Shown: positions 55,912 through 63,128, numbered from the stretch's first letter. The stretch is 64,000 nucleotides of DNA from Henriciella mobilis (GCF_003576315.1 NZ_QWFZ01000033.1:248001-312000); one strand, 5' to 3'. Notes: generated from the sequence alone by a model not told the origin. Program-made: numbers and translations.

Positions 55912-56364
55912 CTAGCCGACCTGGGCGGGTGTTGCCTGCAGGGTCAGCTTGACGTTCCGTGCCATGACGGCGTCCTGCGGGGCCGCAGAGACGTCCATTT
56001 TGAGATTGGCGTTAACGGCGCGAATGCCGTGGGAATCGAGCGCCTCGACAATGGCGGCGCGGCGGGCCGCGGCGAGCGTCAGCTTGTCAGCTTCCGCTTC
56101 GGCATCGTTGGCGCTGGCAAGGCCGGTGATCGACGTCACGGCGCAACCGCTCAGCTGATCATGGGTCTCGCGGATGACACCGCGGGCAAAGGGTGTGAGC
56201 TCGGCCTGGCCGGGTTCGAAATAGATCGTCAGGTCTATGTCGTCGCAGGCCTGTGCGGCTGGCGCGAAGTACGGGTCGGAGGGAGGTGTGCGCGCATCGT
56301 CGGCCAGGGCCGGCATCGTGAAGACAGAAATCGCAGCGCAGGCAGTGATGATCGACTTGCTCAT
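55912..56364 (-). CDS. exported OmpA-C-like protein
   Basis: A 150-residue exported protein with signal peptide (SIITACAAISVFTMPALA) and a region like the OmpA C-terminal peptidoglycan-binding fold: LTIYFEPGQAELTPFARGVI, GLASANDAEAEADKLTLAAARRAAIVEAL in parts. The usual NxxLSxxRA motif is modified (KLTLAAARRAA). A C-terminal strand VMARNVKLTLQA closes it. Function unknown, possibly envelope-associated. Confidence 0.7.
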   Translation of the reverse strand: MSKSIITACAAISVFTMPALADDARTPPSDPYFAPAAQACDDIDLTIYFEPGQAELTPFARGVIRETHDQLSGCAVTSITGLASANDAEAEADKLTLAAARRAAIVEALDSHGIRAVNANLKMDVSAAPQDAVMARNVKLTLQATPAQVG

Positions 56365-56505
56365 TTTATTGCTCCTTCTTGCGATACTGAAGGAACAACG
56401 CAGCGGCGGCGAAAAAGTGCCGCAAACCGGGTCAAATGTGGCAATGCGGTGATCTTACAAAGGAATCTTGCCCTCCAGCGCCGCGCGCCTTAAACGGACT
56501 GCGTC

Positions 56506-56581
56506 GCCGGTATAGCTCAGCTGGTAGAGCACCTGATTTGTAATCAGGGGGTCGGGGGTTCAAGTCCCTCTGCCGGCACCA
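56506..56581 (+). tRNA. tRNA-Thr (anticodon TGT), CCA encoded
   Basis: A full cloverleaf: acceptor GCCGGTA / TGCCGGC, D arm with AGCTCAGCTGGTAGAGC, anticodon stem CCTGA/TCAGG around the loop TTTGTAA with anticodon TGT at 56539-56541, T arm with GGGTTCAAGTCCC, discriminator A578 and genomic CCA 56579-56581. Its 3' 46 bases are repeated exactly at 58198-58243. Confidence 0.97.
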
Positions 56582-56582
56582 C
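56537..56582 (+). repeat. attL-type core, 46-bp direct repeat in tRNA-Thr
   Basis: The anticodon loop through the CCA end plus one base of the tRNA gene, identical over 46 bases to 58198-58243. Repeats of a tRNA 3' end flanking a segment are the mark of tyrosine-recombinase integration. Confidence 0.9.
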
Positions 56583-56619
56583 TGTCACCATTGCAGTTTC
56601 AGCGATTTGTGAGCGGTTT

Positions 56620-56655
56620 CATTCCGACTCTCATTCCGACTCGCATTCCGACTCC
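56620..56655 (+). repeat. three 12-bp tandem repeats, candidate arm-type sites
   Basis: CATTCCGACTCT (56620-56631), CATTCCGACTCG (56632-56643) and CATTCCGACTCC (56644-56655), 38 bp inside the left core repeat. The same 12-mer recurs at 58104-58115 near the right end, so these may be recombinase or accessory-protein binding sites. Confidence 0.7.
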
Positions 56656-56700
56656 TGTTCTAGTTAGGTGCTCAGAAGAGAGCGGATGGGGAAAGGCGGG

Positions 56701-57036
56701 ATGGTCGAATCTGAGCAAAAAGAGGGAAACAGACCGCAGTTTAAGGCGTGGAGGCAATATGCTGGTCTGACGCAAGGGCAAGTTGCGGAAAAAATCAATT
56801 TTACAAGGAGCTACGTTGCCAAACTCGAAGGAGGCGACCGAAATGTGTCGCTTGGCTATCTCGTGGCCTTTGCTCAAGCTGTCTGTGCACCCTCGGTGCA
56901 CGCGCTTTTTTTGCTACCGCATAATGTGACTGGCGAGGCAGGACGTCTGACCGAGTGCTATCTTGGTTTGCCTCAACACAAACAATTGTTACTCGTCGGC
57001 TTGGCTGAGGCTCTGTCGGACAACGGCTCTGACTAG
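56701..57036 (+). CDS. XRE-family helix-turn-helix regulator
   Basis: A 111-residue protein with a Cro/CI-type helix-turn-helix: FKAWRQYAGLTQGQVAEKINFTRSYVAKLEGGDRN in parts near residues 15-50, followed by a helical C-terminal region. Starts at 56668 and 56686 are also in frame; 56701 has AAAGG upstream. It lies in the tRNA islet, convergent with the membrane protein gene with which it shares three bases at the stop codons. It probably regulates islet genes; targets are unknown. Confidence 0.8.
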   Translation: MVESEQKEGNRPQFKAWRQYAGLTQGQVAEKINFTRSYVAKLEGGDRNVSLGYLVAFAQAVCAPSVHALFLLPHNVTGEAGRLTECYLGLPQHKQLLLVGLAEALSDNGSD

Positions 57037-57971
57037 CTGTCGCAATCAAGCACGCCTTCTTCCATGACAAACCAGCACAGTTCACGACCGTTGCTCACTT
57101 CAGAGTATTCCTGAGGTTTGAAGTCGACCAGGTCTGCCTCGATAACGCTGCGAACAGCCGCTGCTGTCTCGGCCTTAGTACGTGGGCGCGTTCCTGCTTC
57201 AGTCTCGACGTGTATAAGAACAAGCGCGCGCTGCTTTCGGTCTGCTTTGGCGTCGTCTGCCTTTTTCTCATTAAAACCCAGACCGATTCCAGCGAGCAAC
57301 GGAGCGTCATCCAGCTTTTTCATTTGTGCGGCGACTTCTGCACAAAGAATCCGAGCTCGCTTATCAGACATCATTCTCAGTTTCTCATCTCTATCGGGAT
57401 CGAGTCGCAGACTCGGCTGCATCCGGCTCGAGACCAGACCAACACATACAATTGCGTCAGCCTCCGAGAGTGCGCGTTGATAGTCAGAACTTTCAAAGAA
57501 CTCCCGGAGCCGAGTTTCGTTAAATTTGTAATCGCCGCTGTGCCACGACGGTTCTTTCCATATCGTCCAGACTTTCGCGCGGCCACCTAATGGAGAGGCG
57601 TCGTCTACAATCTGGCGGCTGCTTTTCATTTCAGTGGTATCCGAGGTCACTACGTAAATTTGCTCGGCATTGAAGTTGTGTGTGACGTTGTCCCGCCCGG
57701 CTACGTTGGTTTCGCCTAGAACTTCTGTTTCCATCTGCTGAAAATTCACGGCGCTCGATTGCGAGTCTTTCTCCTGAGAAACAGTAGGATTGTTTTCGAT
57801 TGTTCTTGCGTTGCCAGCAGAAGCCGGGCCGTCTTTTCCGAGCCGATTCAGCGCGACACCGAGCGATGCCCAAAACACGATGCCGGACACAACAACAGTT
57901 GCTATCAGAGGCGCGCCGACTTTTCCTGCCATCTCCCCAAGGTCTCCCACCCAGTTCACCCAGTCGCTCAT
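57033..57971 (-). CDS. membrane-anchored protein with GRDN linker motif, islet cargo
   Basis: A 312-residue protein. One N-terminal membrane helix (about 18-38, IATVVVSGIVFWASLGVAL) is followed by a polar linker containing ETNVAGRDNVTHNF; short GRDxx(T/N) motifs of this kind occur in linkers of bacterial sensor/effector and conflict-system proteins. The soluble domain (residues about 130-312: KVWTIWKEPSWHSGDYKFNE, ADAIVCVGLVSSRMQPS, VLIHVETEAGTRPRT) is of unknown fold with alternating beta/alpha pattern. Its codon use is less GC-biased than the neighbours. A defence or regulatory role is speculation. Confidence 0.7.
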   Translation of the reverse strand: MSDWVNWVGDLGEMAGKVGAPLIATVVVSGIVFWASLGVALNRLGKDGPASAGNARTIENNPTVSQEKDSQSSAVNFQQMETEVLGETNVAGRDNVTHNFNAEQIYVVTSDTTEMKSSRQIVDDASPLGGRAKVWTIWKEPSWHSGDYKFNETRLREFFESSDYQRALSEADAIVCVGLVSSRMQPSLRLDPDRDEKLRMMSDKRARILCAEVAAQMKKLDDAPLLAGIGLGFNEKKADDAKADRKQRALVLIHVETEAGTRPRTKAETAAAVRSVIEADLVDFKPQEYSEVSNGRELCWFVMEEGVLDCDS

Positions 57972-58197
57972 CTAGGTTCTCTCCGCACTCAGTTTGAACG
58001 AGTCTACTCTGAGTTGGCTATCCTTAACAAACGCGCGCCGGGGCGCCGCTGGCTTTCGCGTTCAGAAAGTATATGAGAGTAGGTCTGCCGAAACTAAGGT
58101 TTCCATTCCGACTCGAAAAAAATCCTAAGTGTTTTCAATGGAGAACAAAGAAGCAATTGTCGGAATAGGCCTACAGTTTTCGCCCTTTTAAGCACGC
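57972..58197. other. non-coding right arm of the islet
   Basis: No supported gene. It holds the 12-mer CATTCCGACTCG at 58104-58115, an inverted eight-base copy of its core (GTCGGAAT, 58159-58166), and probably the promoter of the minus-strand membrane protein. AT-rich compared with the flanks. Confidence 0.6.
58104..58115 (+). repeat. right-end copy of the 12-bp repeat
   Basis: CATTCCGACTCG, identical to the second left-end unit (56632-56643) and in the same orientation, 82 bp before the right core repeat. Confidence 0.75.
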
Positions 58198-58243
58198 TTT
58201 GTAATCAGGGGGTCGGGGGTTCAAGTCCCTCTGCCGGCACCAC
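58198..58243 (+). repeat. attR-type core: partial tRNA-Thr copy
   Basis: Exact 46-base copy of the tRNA-Thr 3' part (56537-56582). It lacks the acceptor 5' strand, D arm and 5' anticodon stem, so it is not a functional tRNA; it marks the far boundary of the integrated segment. Confidence 0.92.
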
Positions 58244-58321
58244 CCAGACCTTGAAGAATGGACCCTGCTTGTCCCAGGAAAGGCTATCCTGGCAATCGCG
58301 CGCCAAGGCGGGCAGGCTGGT

Positions 58322-59113
58322 TCAGTGCGAACGGGCGATGCTCGAATCGACAGGCCGGCAGTCATTTGCGTGACGCAGGCGGCTGGCCCCCTCAACAGCG
58401 CTCGTCCGGCTGCGCCCGGCAAGGCCAGGCATGCGGGCGGGCCTTGGCTCGACCCATCGTTGCGCCGACTGCTTGCCGGCCAGTTTCGCAAGCGCTTGCC
58501 AGTCTAGAACCTTGAACCGGTCCGGTTTGGGCAGGTCAATCACGCCGAGGTCTTTCATACGATGCAACATCCGGCTGACGGTTTCGAAGGTCAGCCCGAG
58601 ATAGTCTGCAATGTCGCTGCGGCTCATGCGGATCACGATGTAGGCGCCAGGCGCGCGAGCGGGTGATTTCTCGTACAGAAAGCAGAGGAAGGACGCCGTG
58701 CGTTCGAGCGCGGATTTGCAGCCGAGCAGGGCGGCCTGTTCCTGCGCCGCAAGGAGGCTTTCGGTGAGATAGCTGAAAATCGCGCGACGGAAGTCGGCGT
58801 CGCGCTGAAGGGCCTGTTCGAAGGAGGTGCGTTCATAGACCTCGACCGATACCTCGGTAATGGCCTCAGCGTAATGGCGATATGTATGGCCAAGGTCGAG
58901 GGCGAGAAAGTCGCCCTGAGTCGCAAAGGAATAAATCTGGCGGCGACCATCGGGGAGCAGGCGGTAGACGATGACAACGCCTGACGTGACACGAAAAACC
59001 GAGTGGGCCGGGTCGCCGTCGAGATAGAGTGACTGATGGGGTCTGTATCGGACCTCGTGCTCGCTTTTAATGTCGCTGGCAAGTCTGCGGGACGTAAGCT
59101 CCATCATATGCAC
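58322..59113 (-). CDS. FixK/FNR-type Crp-family regulator
   Basis: A 263-residue Crp/Fnr regulator: cyclic-nucleotide-type beta barrel (YLDGDPAHSVFRVTSGVVIVY), long dimer helix and helix-turn-helix MSRSDIADYLGLTFETVSRMLH with the ExxSR recognition signature of FNR/FixK, which reads TTGAT-N4-ATCAA. The N-terminal iron-sulfur cysteines of FNR are absent, so it is FixK-like. I chose GTG 59113 because GGAGAG lies six bases upstream; ATGs at 59107 or 59104 are alternatives. An unusual basic C-terminal tail of about 45 residues follows the normal domain end. Confidence 0.85.
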   Translation of the reverse strand: MHMMELTSRRLASDIKSEHEVRYRPHQSLYLDGDPAHSVFRVTSGVVIVYRLLPDGRRQIYSFATQGDFLALDLGHTYRHYAEAITEVSVEVYERTSFEQALQRDADFRRAIFSYLTESLLAAQEQAALLGCKSALERTASFLCFLYEKSPARAPGAYIVIRMSRSDIADYLGLTFETVSRMLHRMKDLGVIDLPKPDRFKVLDWQALAKLAGKQSAQRWVEPRPARMPGLAGRSRTSAVEGASRLRHANDCRPVDSSIARSH

Positions 59114-59416
59114 GTCTTTCTCTCCGAACGAAGTCGTTCCTCCCACCTCGCGAGAAATGTGCGCACTTGCGGCCAATTGGTTAATTCGGAAAACTACCTA
59201 ACCGTTTCTTGCGGTCTCCGGCCGGCCGCACCGTGACCCGAACACAGGCCCGAATCCGGCACATCCTGGATTCCTGTGGTGGACCCGGCGGTGTTTGCGA
59301 ACAGAAATATTCGTTTCAGGTCGCGAACATGCTTTGATCGGCGTCAACTCTGGCACGATGTGGGTTCGATACAAAAGAGCCTGGACCCGTGATGCCGATC
59401 AGGAAGAGGACACCGC
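59114..59416. other. divergent intergenic region with degenerate FixK box
   Basis: No gene is supported. It separates the regulator from the host attachment gene and contains TTGAT-CGGC-GTCAA at 59334-59347, one mismatch from the FNR/FixK consensus and centred about 76 bp upstream of the start at 59417. Confidence 0.6.
59334..59347. promoter_or_regulatory. FNR/FixK-type box (one mismatch)
   Basis: TTGAT-CGGC-GTCAA against consensus TTGAT-N4-ATCAA. With the usual -41.5 position, transcription would begin near 59382, 35 bases before the host attachment gene. Confidence 0.65.
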
Positions 59417-59863
59417 ATGAAACTGCCCAACAAGACAATCGTTGCGCTCGCCGACGGCGGCCGGCAATTGCTTCTCGTCAATCAGGGCGACGAGCAGATC
59501 ATTGACTTGCGCCATGTCGATCATGACGAGCTGGATAATCCGCCGGCGCGGGAGCAGGGACGTTCGAAGCCGGGTCAGTTTCAGGCAAGCGGCCATGCTG
59601 GCGGCGGGCCCGAGGGGCCTGACAAGCATGAACGTGCAGAACGCCGTTTTGCCGAAAGGATGGTCGAAAAGCTGTCGAGCCTTGCGGCCAGCGGGACGTT
59701 GAAAAACCTCGTCATTGCGGCGGATCCAAAGACGCTCGGCGAGTTGAGGAGCTGTTATACAGATCCGGTAAGAGCGGCTCTCAAACATGAGATTCCAAAG
59801 GATCTGACAAAATTGCCCATAAAGGATATCGAGCAGGCCATAACAGCCTGGACCGCCGACTAA
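59417..59863 (+). CDS. host attachment family protein
   Basis: A 148-residue protein of the Host_attach (bacterial release-factor-like eRF1 domain) family: IVALADGGRQLLLVNQG at the N-terminus, HERAERRFAERMVEKL in the middle, and LVIAADPKTLGELRSCYTD followed by a DLTKLPIKDIEQAI end. The name comes from an Agrobacterium attachment phenotype; the biochemical function is not established. A FixK-type box lies upstream, so low-oxygen control is likely. Confidence 0.88.
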   Translation: MKLPNKTIVALADGGRQLLLVNQGDEQIIDLRHVDHDELDNPPAREQGRSKPGQFQASGHAGGGPEGPDKHERAERRFAERMVEKLSSLAASGTLKNLVIAADPKTLGELRSCYTDPVRAALKHEIPKDLTKLPIKDIEQAITAWTAD

Positions 59864-59879
59864 GACGGGGCGCGCCCGT

Positions 59880-60401
59880 TTATTCTCCGCCCACGCAGGA
59901 TGCGAGATAATCCAGGGTCTCCTGCGTCCGGAAAACCTGCGCATCATCCGCCCCCGCTGGCGCGGGACCCAGCTTGATGTCGATATATGCCTCGAAACGC
60001 GTCGCGGGCGATGGGTCGTCAACAACCGCTTCCGCGTCGGGGTAGAAGACAAACTGGGAGAAATCTGCCGGAGAATAATGACAGACGGTGGTTTCCAGAC
60101 GGCTTTCGATGAACGTCGACGGCTCGGTGTTGCGGAGCACGGTGAATGTATCGGCCTGATGCTCATGGGCCACTTCGGCTGCCCTGTAGAGGAGATAGTC
60201 CTCAACGGTCTTGTAGGACGTTACCGCATTGCCTTCGAAGCTTATCCGGTAAATGCCTTCCCCTAGGCTTGTTTCGCTATACCCGGCGCCGGACTCTCTG
60301 GCTTGATAGGGGGTTGGCTCTATTGTCTGACATGCTGCGACCGCAAGCGAAGCTGCCAGTGCAAGACTTTTGGGCAGATGTACGAGATTGGTCCGACGCA
60401 T
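59880..60401 (-). CDS. CC0125/CC1285-family lipoprotein
   Basis: A 173-residue lipoprotein with lipobox LAVAAC. The mature domain is GIYRISFEGNAVTSYKTVEDYLLYRAAEVA in parts, then an HYS-containing segment and EAYIDIKLG. It is paralogous to the protein at 62541: both share the YR(I/V)xFxGNxxT...VExxLLYRAAE pattern. ATG 60401 places the signal peptide correctly. The perfect FixK box at 60495-60508 lies about 100 bp upstream and may serve this gene as well as the divergent DUF2267 gene. Confidence 0.8.
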   Translation of the reverse strand: MRRTNLVHLPKSLALAASLAVAACQTIEPTPYQARESGAGYSETSLGEGIYRISFEGNAVTSYKTVEDYLLYRAAEVAHEHQADTFTVLRNTEPSTFIESRLETTVCHYSPADFSQFVFYPDAEAVVDDPSPATRFEAYIDIKLGPAPAGADDAQVFRTQETLDYLASCVGGE

Positions 60402-60494
60402 TGACACTTTTCCTGCTCTCTTTGGAATACACATAGGCGGCCCCACCCGGCCTGCGGAACGCATTCGAATGTGCCTGATTGCCATCATGCGGCT

Positions 60495-60508
60495 TTGATC
60501 TTGATCAA
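60495..60508. promoter_or_regulatory. perfect FNR/FixK box
   Basis: TTGATCTTGATCAA, an exact match to TTGAT-N4-ATCAA, between divergent genes at 60401 (minus) and 60573 (plus). Its centre is 71 bp from the DUF2267 start, suiting a class II promoter with transcription starting near 60543. Confidence 0.88.
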
Positions 60509-60572
60509 GGCGCGGTGACCGGCTCGCCGTAACCTTCAGCCATCAGAAGTCTTCTCCGAAAGGATGACCGCC

Positions 60573-61016
60573 ATGAGTGAGGCTCTTCCCGTTTTCGCGC
60601 AAACGCAGACTGAGACGTATGAGTTCATCGACCGTGTGGCCGAGGAACTTCAGCTGAATGACCGTCATCATGGCTACGCGGCACTGCGGGCGGTCCTGCA
60701 TGCGCTTCGCGATCGTTTGCCGCCGGCTGCGGCTGTGCATCTGAGCGCGCAGATGCCGATGCTGCTTCGGGGTATATTCTTCGAAAGCTGGAAATTTTCG
60801 GAGTCGCCGACAAAGGAACGAAGCGCCGACGATTTCGTGGGCCGTGTGGATGACCGGTTGCCACCTGGCTATCCCCTTGATTCCTGGCCAACCACGCGGG
60901 GCGTCTTCGCCGTGTTGTGGGAGCGAATGGATCCAGGCGAAATCGATAATGTCATCGCGACCTTGCCCGAGGCGATCAAGCGCCTCTGGCCGCAGAAGTA
61001 CGTGGCCGGCCTTTGA
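60573..61016 (+). CDS. DUF2267 protein
   Basis: A 147-residue all-helical DUF2267 protein: FIDRVAEELQLNDRHHGYAALRAVLHALRDRLPPAAAVHLSAQMPMLLRGIFFE in parts, WERMDPGEIDNVIATLPEAIKRLW. The family is common in stress or low-oxygen loci; function unknown. I chose ATG 60573 because AAGGATG precedes it; the ATG at 60564 sits within that site. It probably heads an operon with the next gene, 22 bp downstream. Confidence 0.88.
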   Translation: MSEALPVFAQTQTETYEFIDRVAEELQLNDRHHGYAALRAVLHALRDRLPPAAAVHLSAQMPMLLRGIFFESWKFSESPTKERSADDFVGRVDDRLPPGYPLDSWPTTRGVFAVLWERMDPGEIDNVIATLPEAIKRLWPQKYVAGL

Positions 61017-61038
61017 GAGGATTGGGAAAGCAGACGCA

Positions 61039-61470
61039 ATGACACAGAGATCTTTCGACCTGACAATCGATCCGGCCGTGGCTTACCGGATCGCGGAACT
61101 CGCACGTGAGTTTACGGCCGAGGATTACGGCCCGCAGCCTGATGATGATGAGCGCGAAAGTGATCCGGTCCAGTACGACGAGGCGGAGCTCGACGAGGAT
61201 GTGAATGCAGGGCCAGTCGACCCGGTTCATGCCGAGCTAACAGGCGTGATCGAAGCGCTTGATATTGACGAGTTGCGTGACCTGCTCGCACTGATCTGGC
61301 TCGGCCGGGGCGATTTCGATGGCCGTTGGGACGCCGCCCGGCGACAGGCGCGCGAAACCGAAAGCCTCCACCTCATTTCCTATCTCGAACAGACCCCGCT
61401 GGCGGACGAGTATCTAAGCCAGGCGCTCGACCAGTTGGGCTATCCAGCCGAGGAATACGGCCAGCAATAG
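61039..61470 (+). CDS. DUF3775 protein
   Basis: A 143-residue acidic protein of the DUF3775 type: AYRIAELAREFTAEDYG, a Glu/Asp-rich linker, ELTGVIEALDIDELRDLLALIWLGRGDFD in parts and YLEQTPLADEYLSQALDQLGY. Function unknown. It follows the DUF2267 gene and should share its FixK-type promoter. Confidence 0.85.
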   Translation: MTQRSFDLTIDPAVAYRIAELAREFTAEDYGPQPDDDERESDPVQYDEAELDEDVNAGPVDPVHAELTGVIEALDIDELRDLLALIWLGRGDFDGRWDAARRQARETESLHLISYLEQTPLADEYLSQALDQLGYPAEEYGQQ

Positions 61471-61496
61471 CGGCGGAGTGGCGAACGCCGTCCGGA

Positions 61497-62321
61497 TCAC
61501 CGCGGGCCGGATGGCGGACGGGTCCTTGGTTCAGGGGCATATTCGACGCTCTGGCCCATCCGCGTCGGCTGGGGATACATCGTCATCAGATCGAGAACCG
61601 ATGAGGGCATATCCAGGGAGATGTTGAGACCGAGGGCGGAGGCTTCCTCAGCTGAAATCGGATAGTCATGCGTCCAGTGCCCGCTGCTGAGCGCGTCAAC
61701 CAGGGCGGATCGCTTGCCCGGATCGACATCGGGAGACAGAAGCGCTTCTACCGTTTTGCGCAGCTGATCGAGTGCCTTGCGGGCGACATCGGCCTGGATC
61801 AGCGTTTCATCGTCGATTTCGGCAACCGGCTTTCGGGCAACCACGTCGAGGATGGACACGGCCGGGTACTGGTTGATCTGCGGATCGACGGGCCCGAGCA
61901 CCGAATGCGGTGACATGACGATCTCGTCCGCCGCCAGGGCGATCAGCGTTCCACCGGACATGGCCATATGGGGAATGTAGACGGTGACCTTGGCGGGATG
62001 TGCGCGGATAGCCCTTGCAATCTGGGTCGAAGCGAGGACCAGCCCGCCCGGTGTATGGAGGATCAGGTCGATCGGGACATTGTTCCCCGTCATCTGGATG
62101 GCCCGAAGGACGGCTTCGGAATCCTGCATGTCGATGTAGCGCATGACCGGAAATCCCAGCAGCCGCATGGTTTCCTGCCGGTGGATGAGCGCGATTGCCC
62201 GGGAACCATTGGCCCGTTCGATCTGCGATAACTTCCCGCGCCGGGACCATTCCATGACGCGAGTGCTTATGATCGGCTGGAGCGCGAAGACGAGAAATAG
62301 GATCCATATCAGGTCAGTCAT
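61497..62321 (-). CDS. SDH-family Clp-fold serine proteinase
   Basis: A 274-residue membrane-anchored protease-like protein of the serine-dehydrogenase-proteinase (Clp fold, SppA-related) family. One N-terminal helix is followed by LILHTPGGLVLASTQIA, the nucleophile Ser in HMAMSGGTLIALAADEI and the HSVLGPVDPQI block. It may process or clear membrane proteins. It sits among FixK-type genes, but no FixK box was seen directly upstream of it. Confidence 0.9.
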   Translation of the reverse strand: MTDLIWILFLVFALQPIISTRVMEWSRRGKLSQIERANGSRAIALIHRQETMRLLGFPVMRYIDMQDSEAVLRAIQMTGNNVPIDLILHTPGGLVLASTQIARAIRAHPAKVTVYIPHMAMSGGTLIALAADEIVMSPHSVLGPVDPQINQYPAVSILDVVARKPVAEIDDETLIQADVARKALDQLRKTVEALLSPDVDPGKRSALVDALSSGHWTHDYPISAEEASALGLNISLDMPSSVLDLMTMYPQPTRMGQSVEYAPEPRTRPPSGPR

Positions 62322-62465
62322 GTCGTTGCGTTTTCTCTCCGGTTTAGCCCATCGCCGTCACTGTATTCAGTTGTCGCCCGGAAGCCATGCCTTCAATAGC
62401 GCAGCAAAGCGCCGAAATTTCGGTTCAGGTCACCTCGCTTATGGTCATTGCGGCGCAGGCCGGAT

Positions 62466-62479
62466 TTGACATTGCGCAA
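62466..62479. promoter_or_regulatory. degenerate FixK-type box
   Basis: TTGA-CATTGC-GCAA fits the relaxed FixK pattern TTGA-N6-GCAA and the TTG-N8-CAA core, but differs at three positions from the strict FNR box. It is centred 68 bp upstream of the lipoprotein start at 62541, the same geometry as the perfect box at 60495. Confidence 0.5.
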
Positions 62480-62540
62480 GGCGCCCGCTTCGCAGCTGCG
62501 CCAATGTCCAGCGGCAATCAGGCCGAGGAGGACCAGTTTC

Positions 62541-63065
62541 ATGCGTATTGCACTTCTGACCGCACTTGTTTCCGCTACGCTGCTTGCCGCCTGCCAGACG
62601 GCAACACCCTACGGGCCAATGGACGGACAGTATGGCTACAGCGACCAGCAGATCGAGAGCGATCGCTATCAGGTCGCGTTCCGGGGCAACAGCGCCACGC
62701 CGAGGGAAACCGTAGAGGCTTTCCTGCTTTATCGGGCCGCTGAGCTCACCGTGGCGAATGGTGCCGACTATTTCATGGTCGTCGAGCGCGCGACCGATAC
62801 GAGCTCAACCTGGCGCGCCGCCGGCCATACACCCGCAGTATACGGATATTATCCCTATGCGCGCCACCGCTTCCCATACTATTCCTATGGCTATCCTTGG
62901 GCATACGATGCCACCTACCGTGAAAGCCGCCGCTACGAGGCACATGCCTATATAAAGCTATTTAGCGGCGATAAGCCGGAAGATGGCGCAAACGTTTATG
63001 ATGCGCGTGAAGTGTTGGCTAATCTCGAGCCGATGATCCTGAGTTCGCAGGCCAGTAGCGGCTAG
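62541..63065 (+). CDS. CC0125/CC1285-family lipoprotein
   Basis: A 174-residue lipoprotein (TLLAAC lipobox) paralogous to the one at 59880. Shared features are DRYQVAFRGNSATPRETVEAFLLYRAAELT in parts and EAHAYIKLFSGDKPEDGANVYDAREVL; it also has a Tyr/Pro-rich insert (YGYYPYARHRFPYYSYGYPWAYD). ATG 62541 has GAGGAGGA upstream. Function unknown. Confidence 0.85.
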   Translation: MRIALLTALVSATLLAACQTATPYGPMDGQYGYSDQQIESDRYQVAFRGNSATPRETVEAFLLYRAAELTVANGADYFMVVERATDTSSTWRAAGHTPAVYGYYPYARHRFPYYSYGYPWAYDATYRESRRYEAHAYIKLFSGDKPEDGANVYDAREVLANLEPMILSSQASSG

Positions 63066-63128
63066 AAAACCGGCCCGCGTGTTGGCGTCGTTGGCCTCGG
63101 TCTGCTAAGTCTGCCGGCAGGGGACAAC

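Larger units (their letters stand above)
56583..58243. mobile_element. putative integrase-less tRNA-Thr islet (1.66 kb)
   Basis: The segment between two identical 46-bp copies of the tRNA-Thr 3' end. It carries only an XRE-type regulator and a convergent membrane-anchored protein, is more AT-rich than its surroundings by eye, and has 12-bp repeats near both ends (three at left, one at right). No integrase, excisionase, replication or packaging gene is seen. It is probably mobilised in trans by an integrase elsewhere, or is a deletion remnant of a larger island. Confidence 0.75.

Noticed and set aside
58198-58243. Second tRNA-Thr gene
   Set aside because: The 5' half is absent; it is only a copy of the 3' part.
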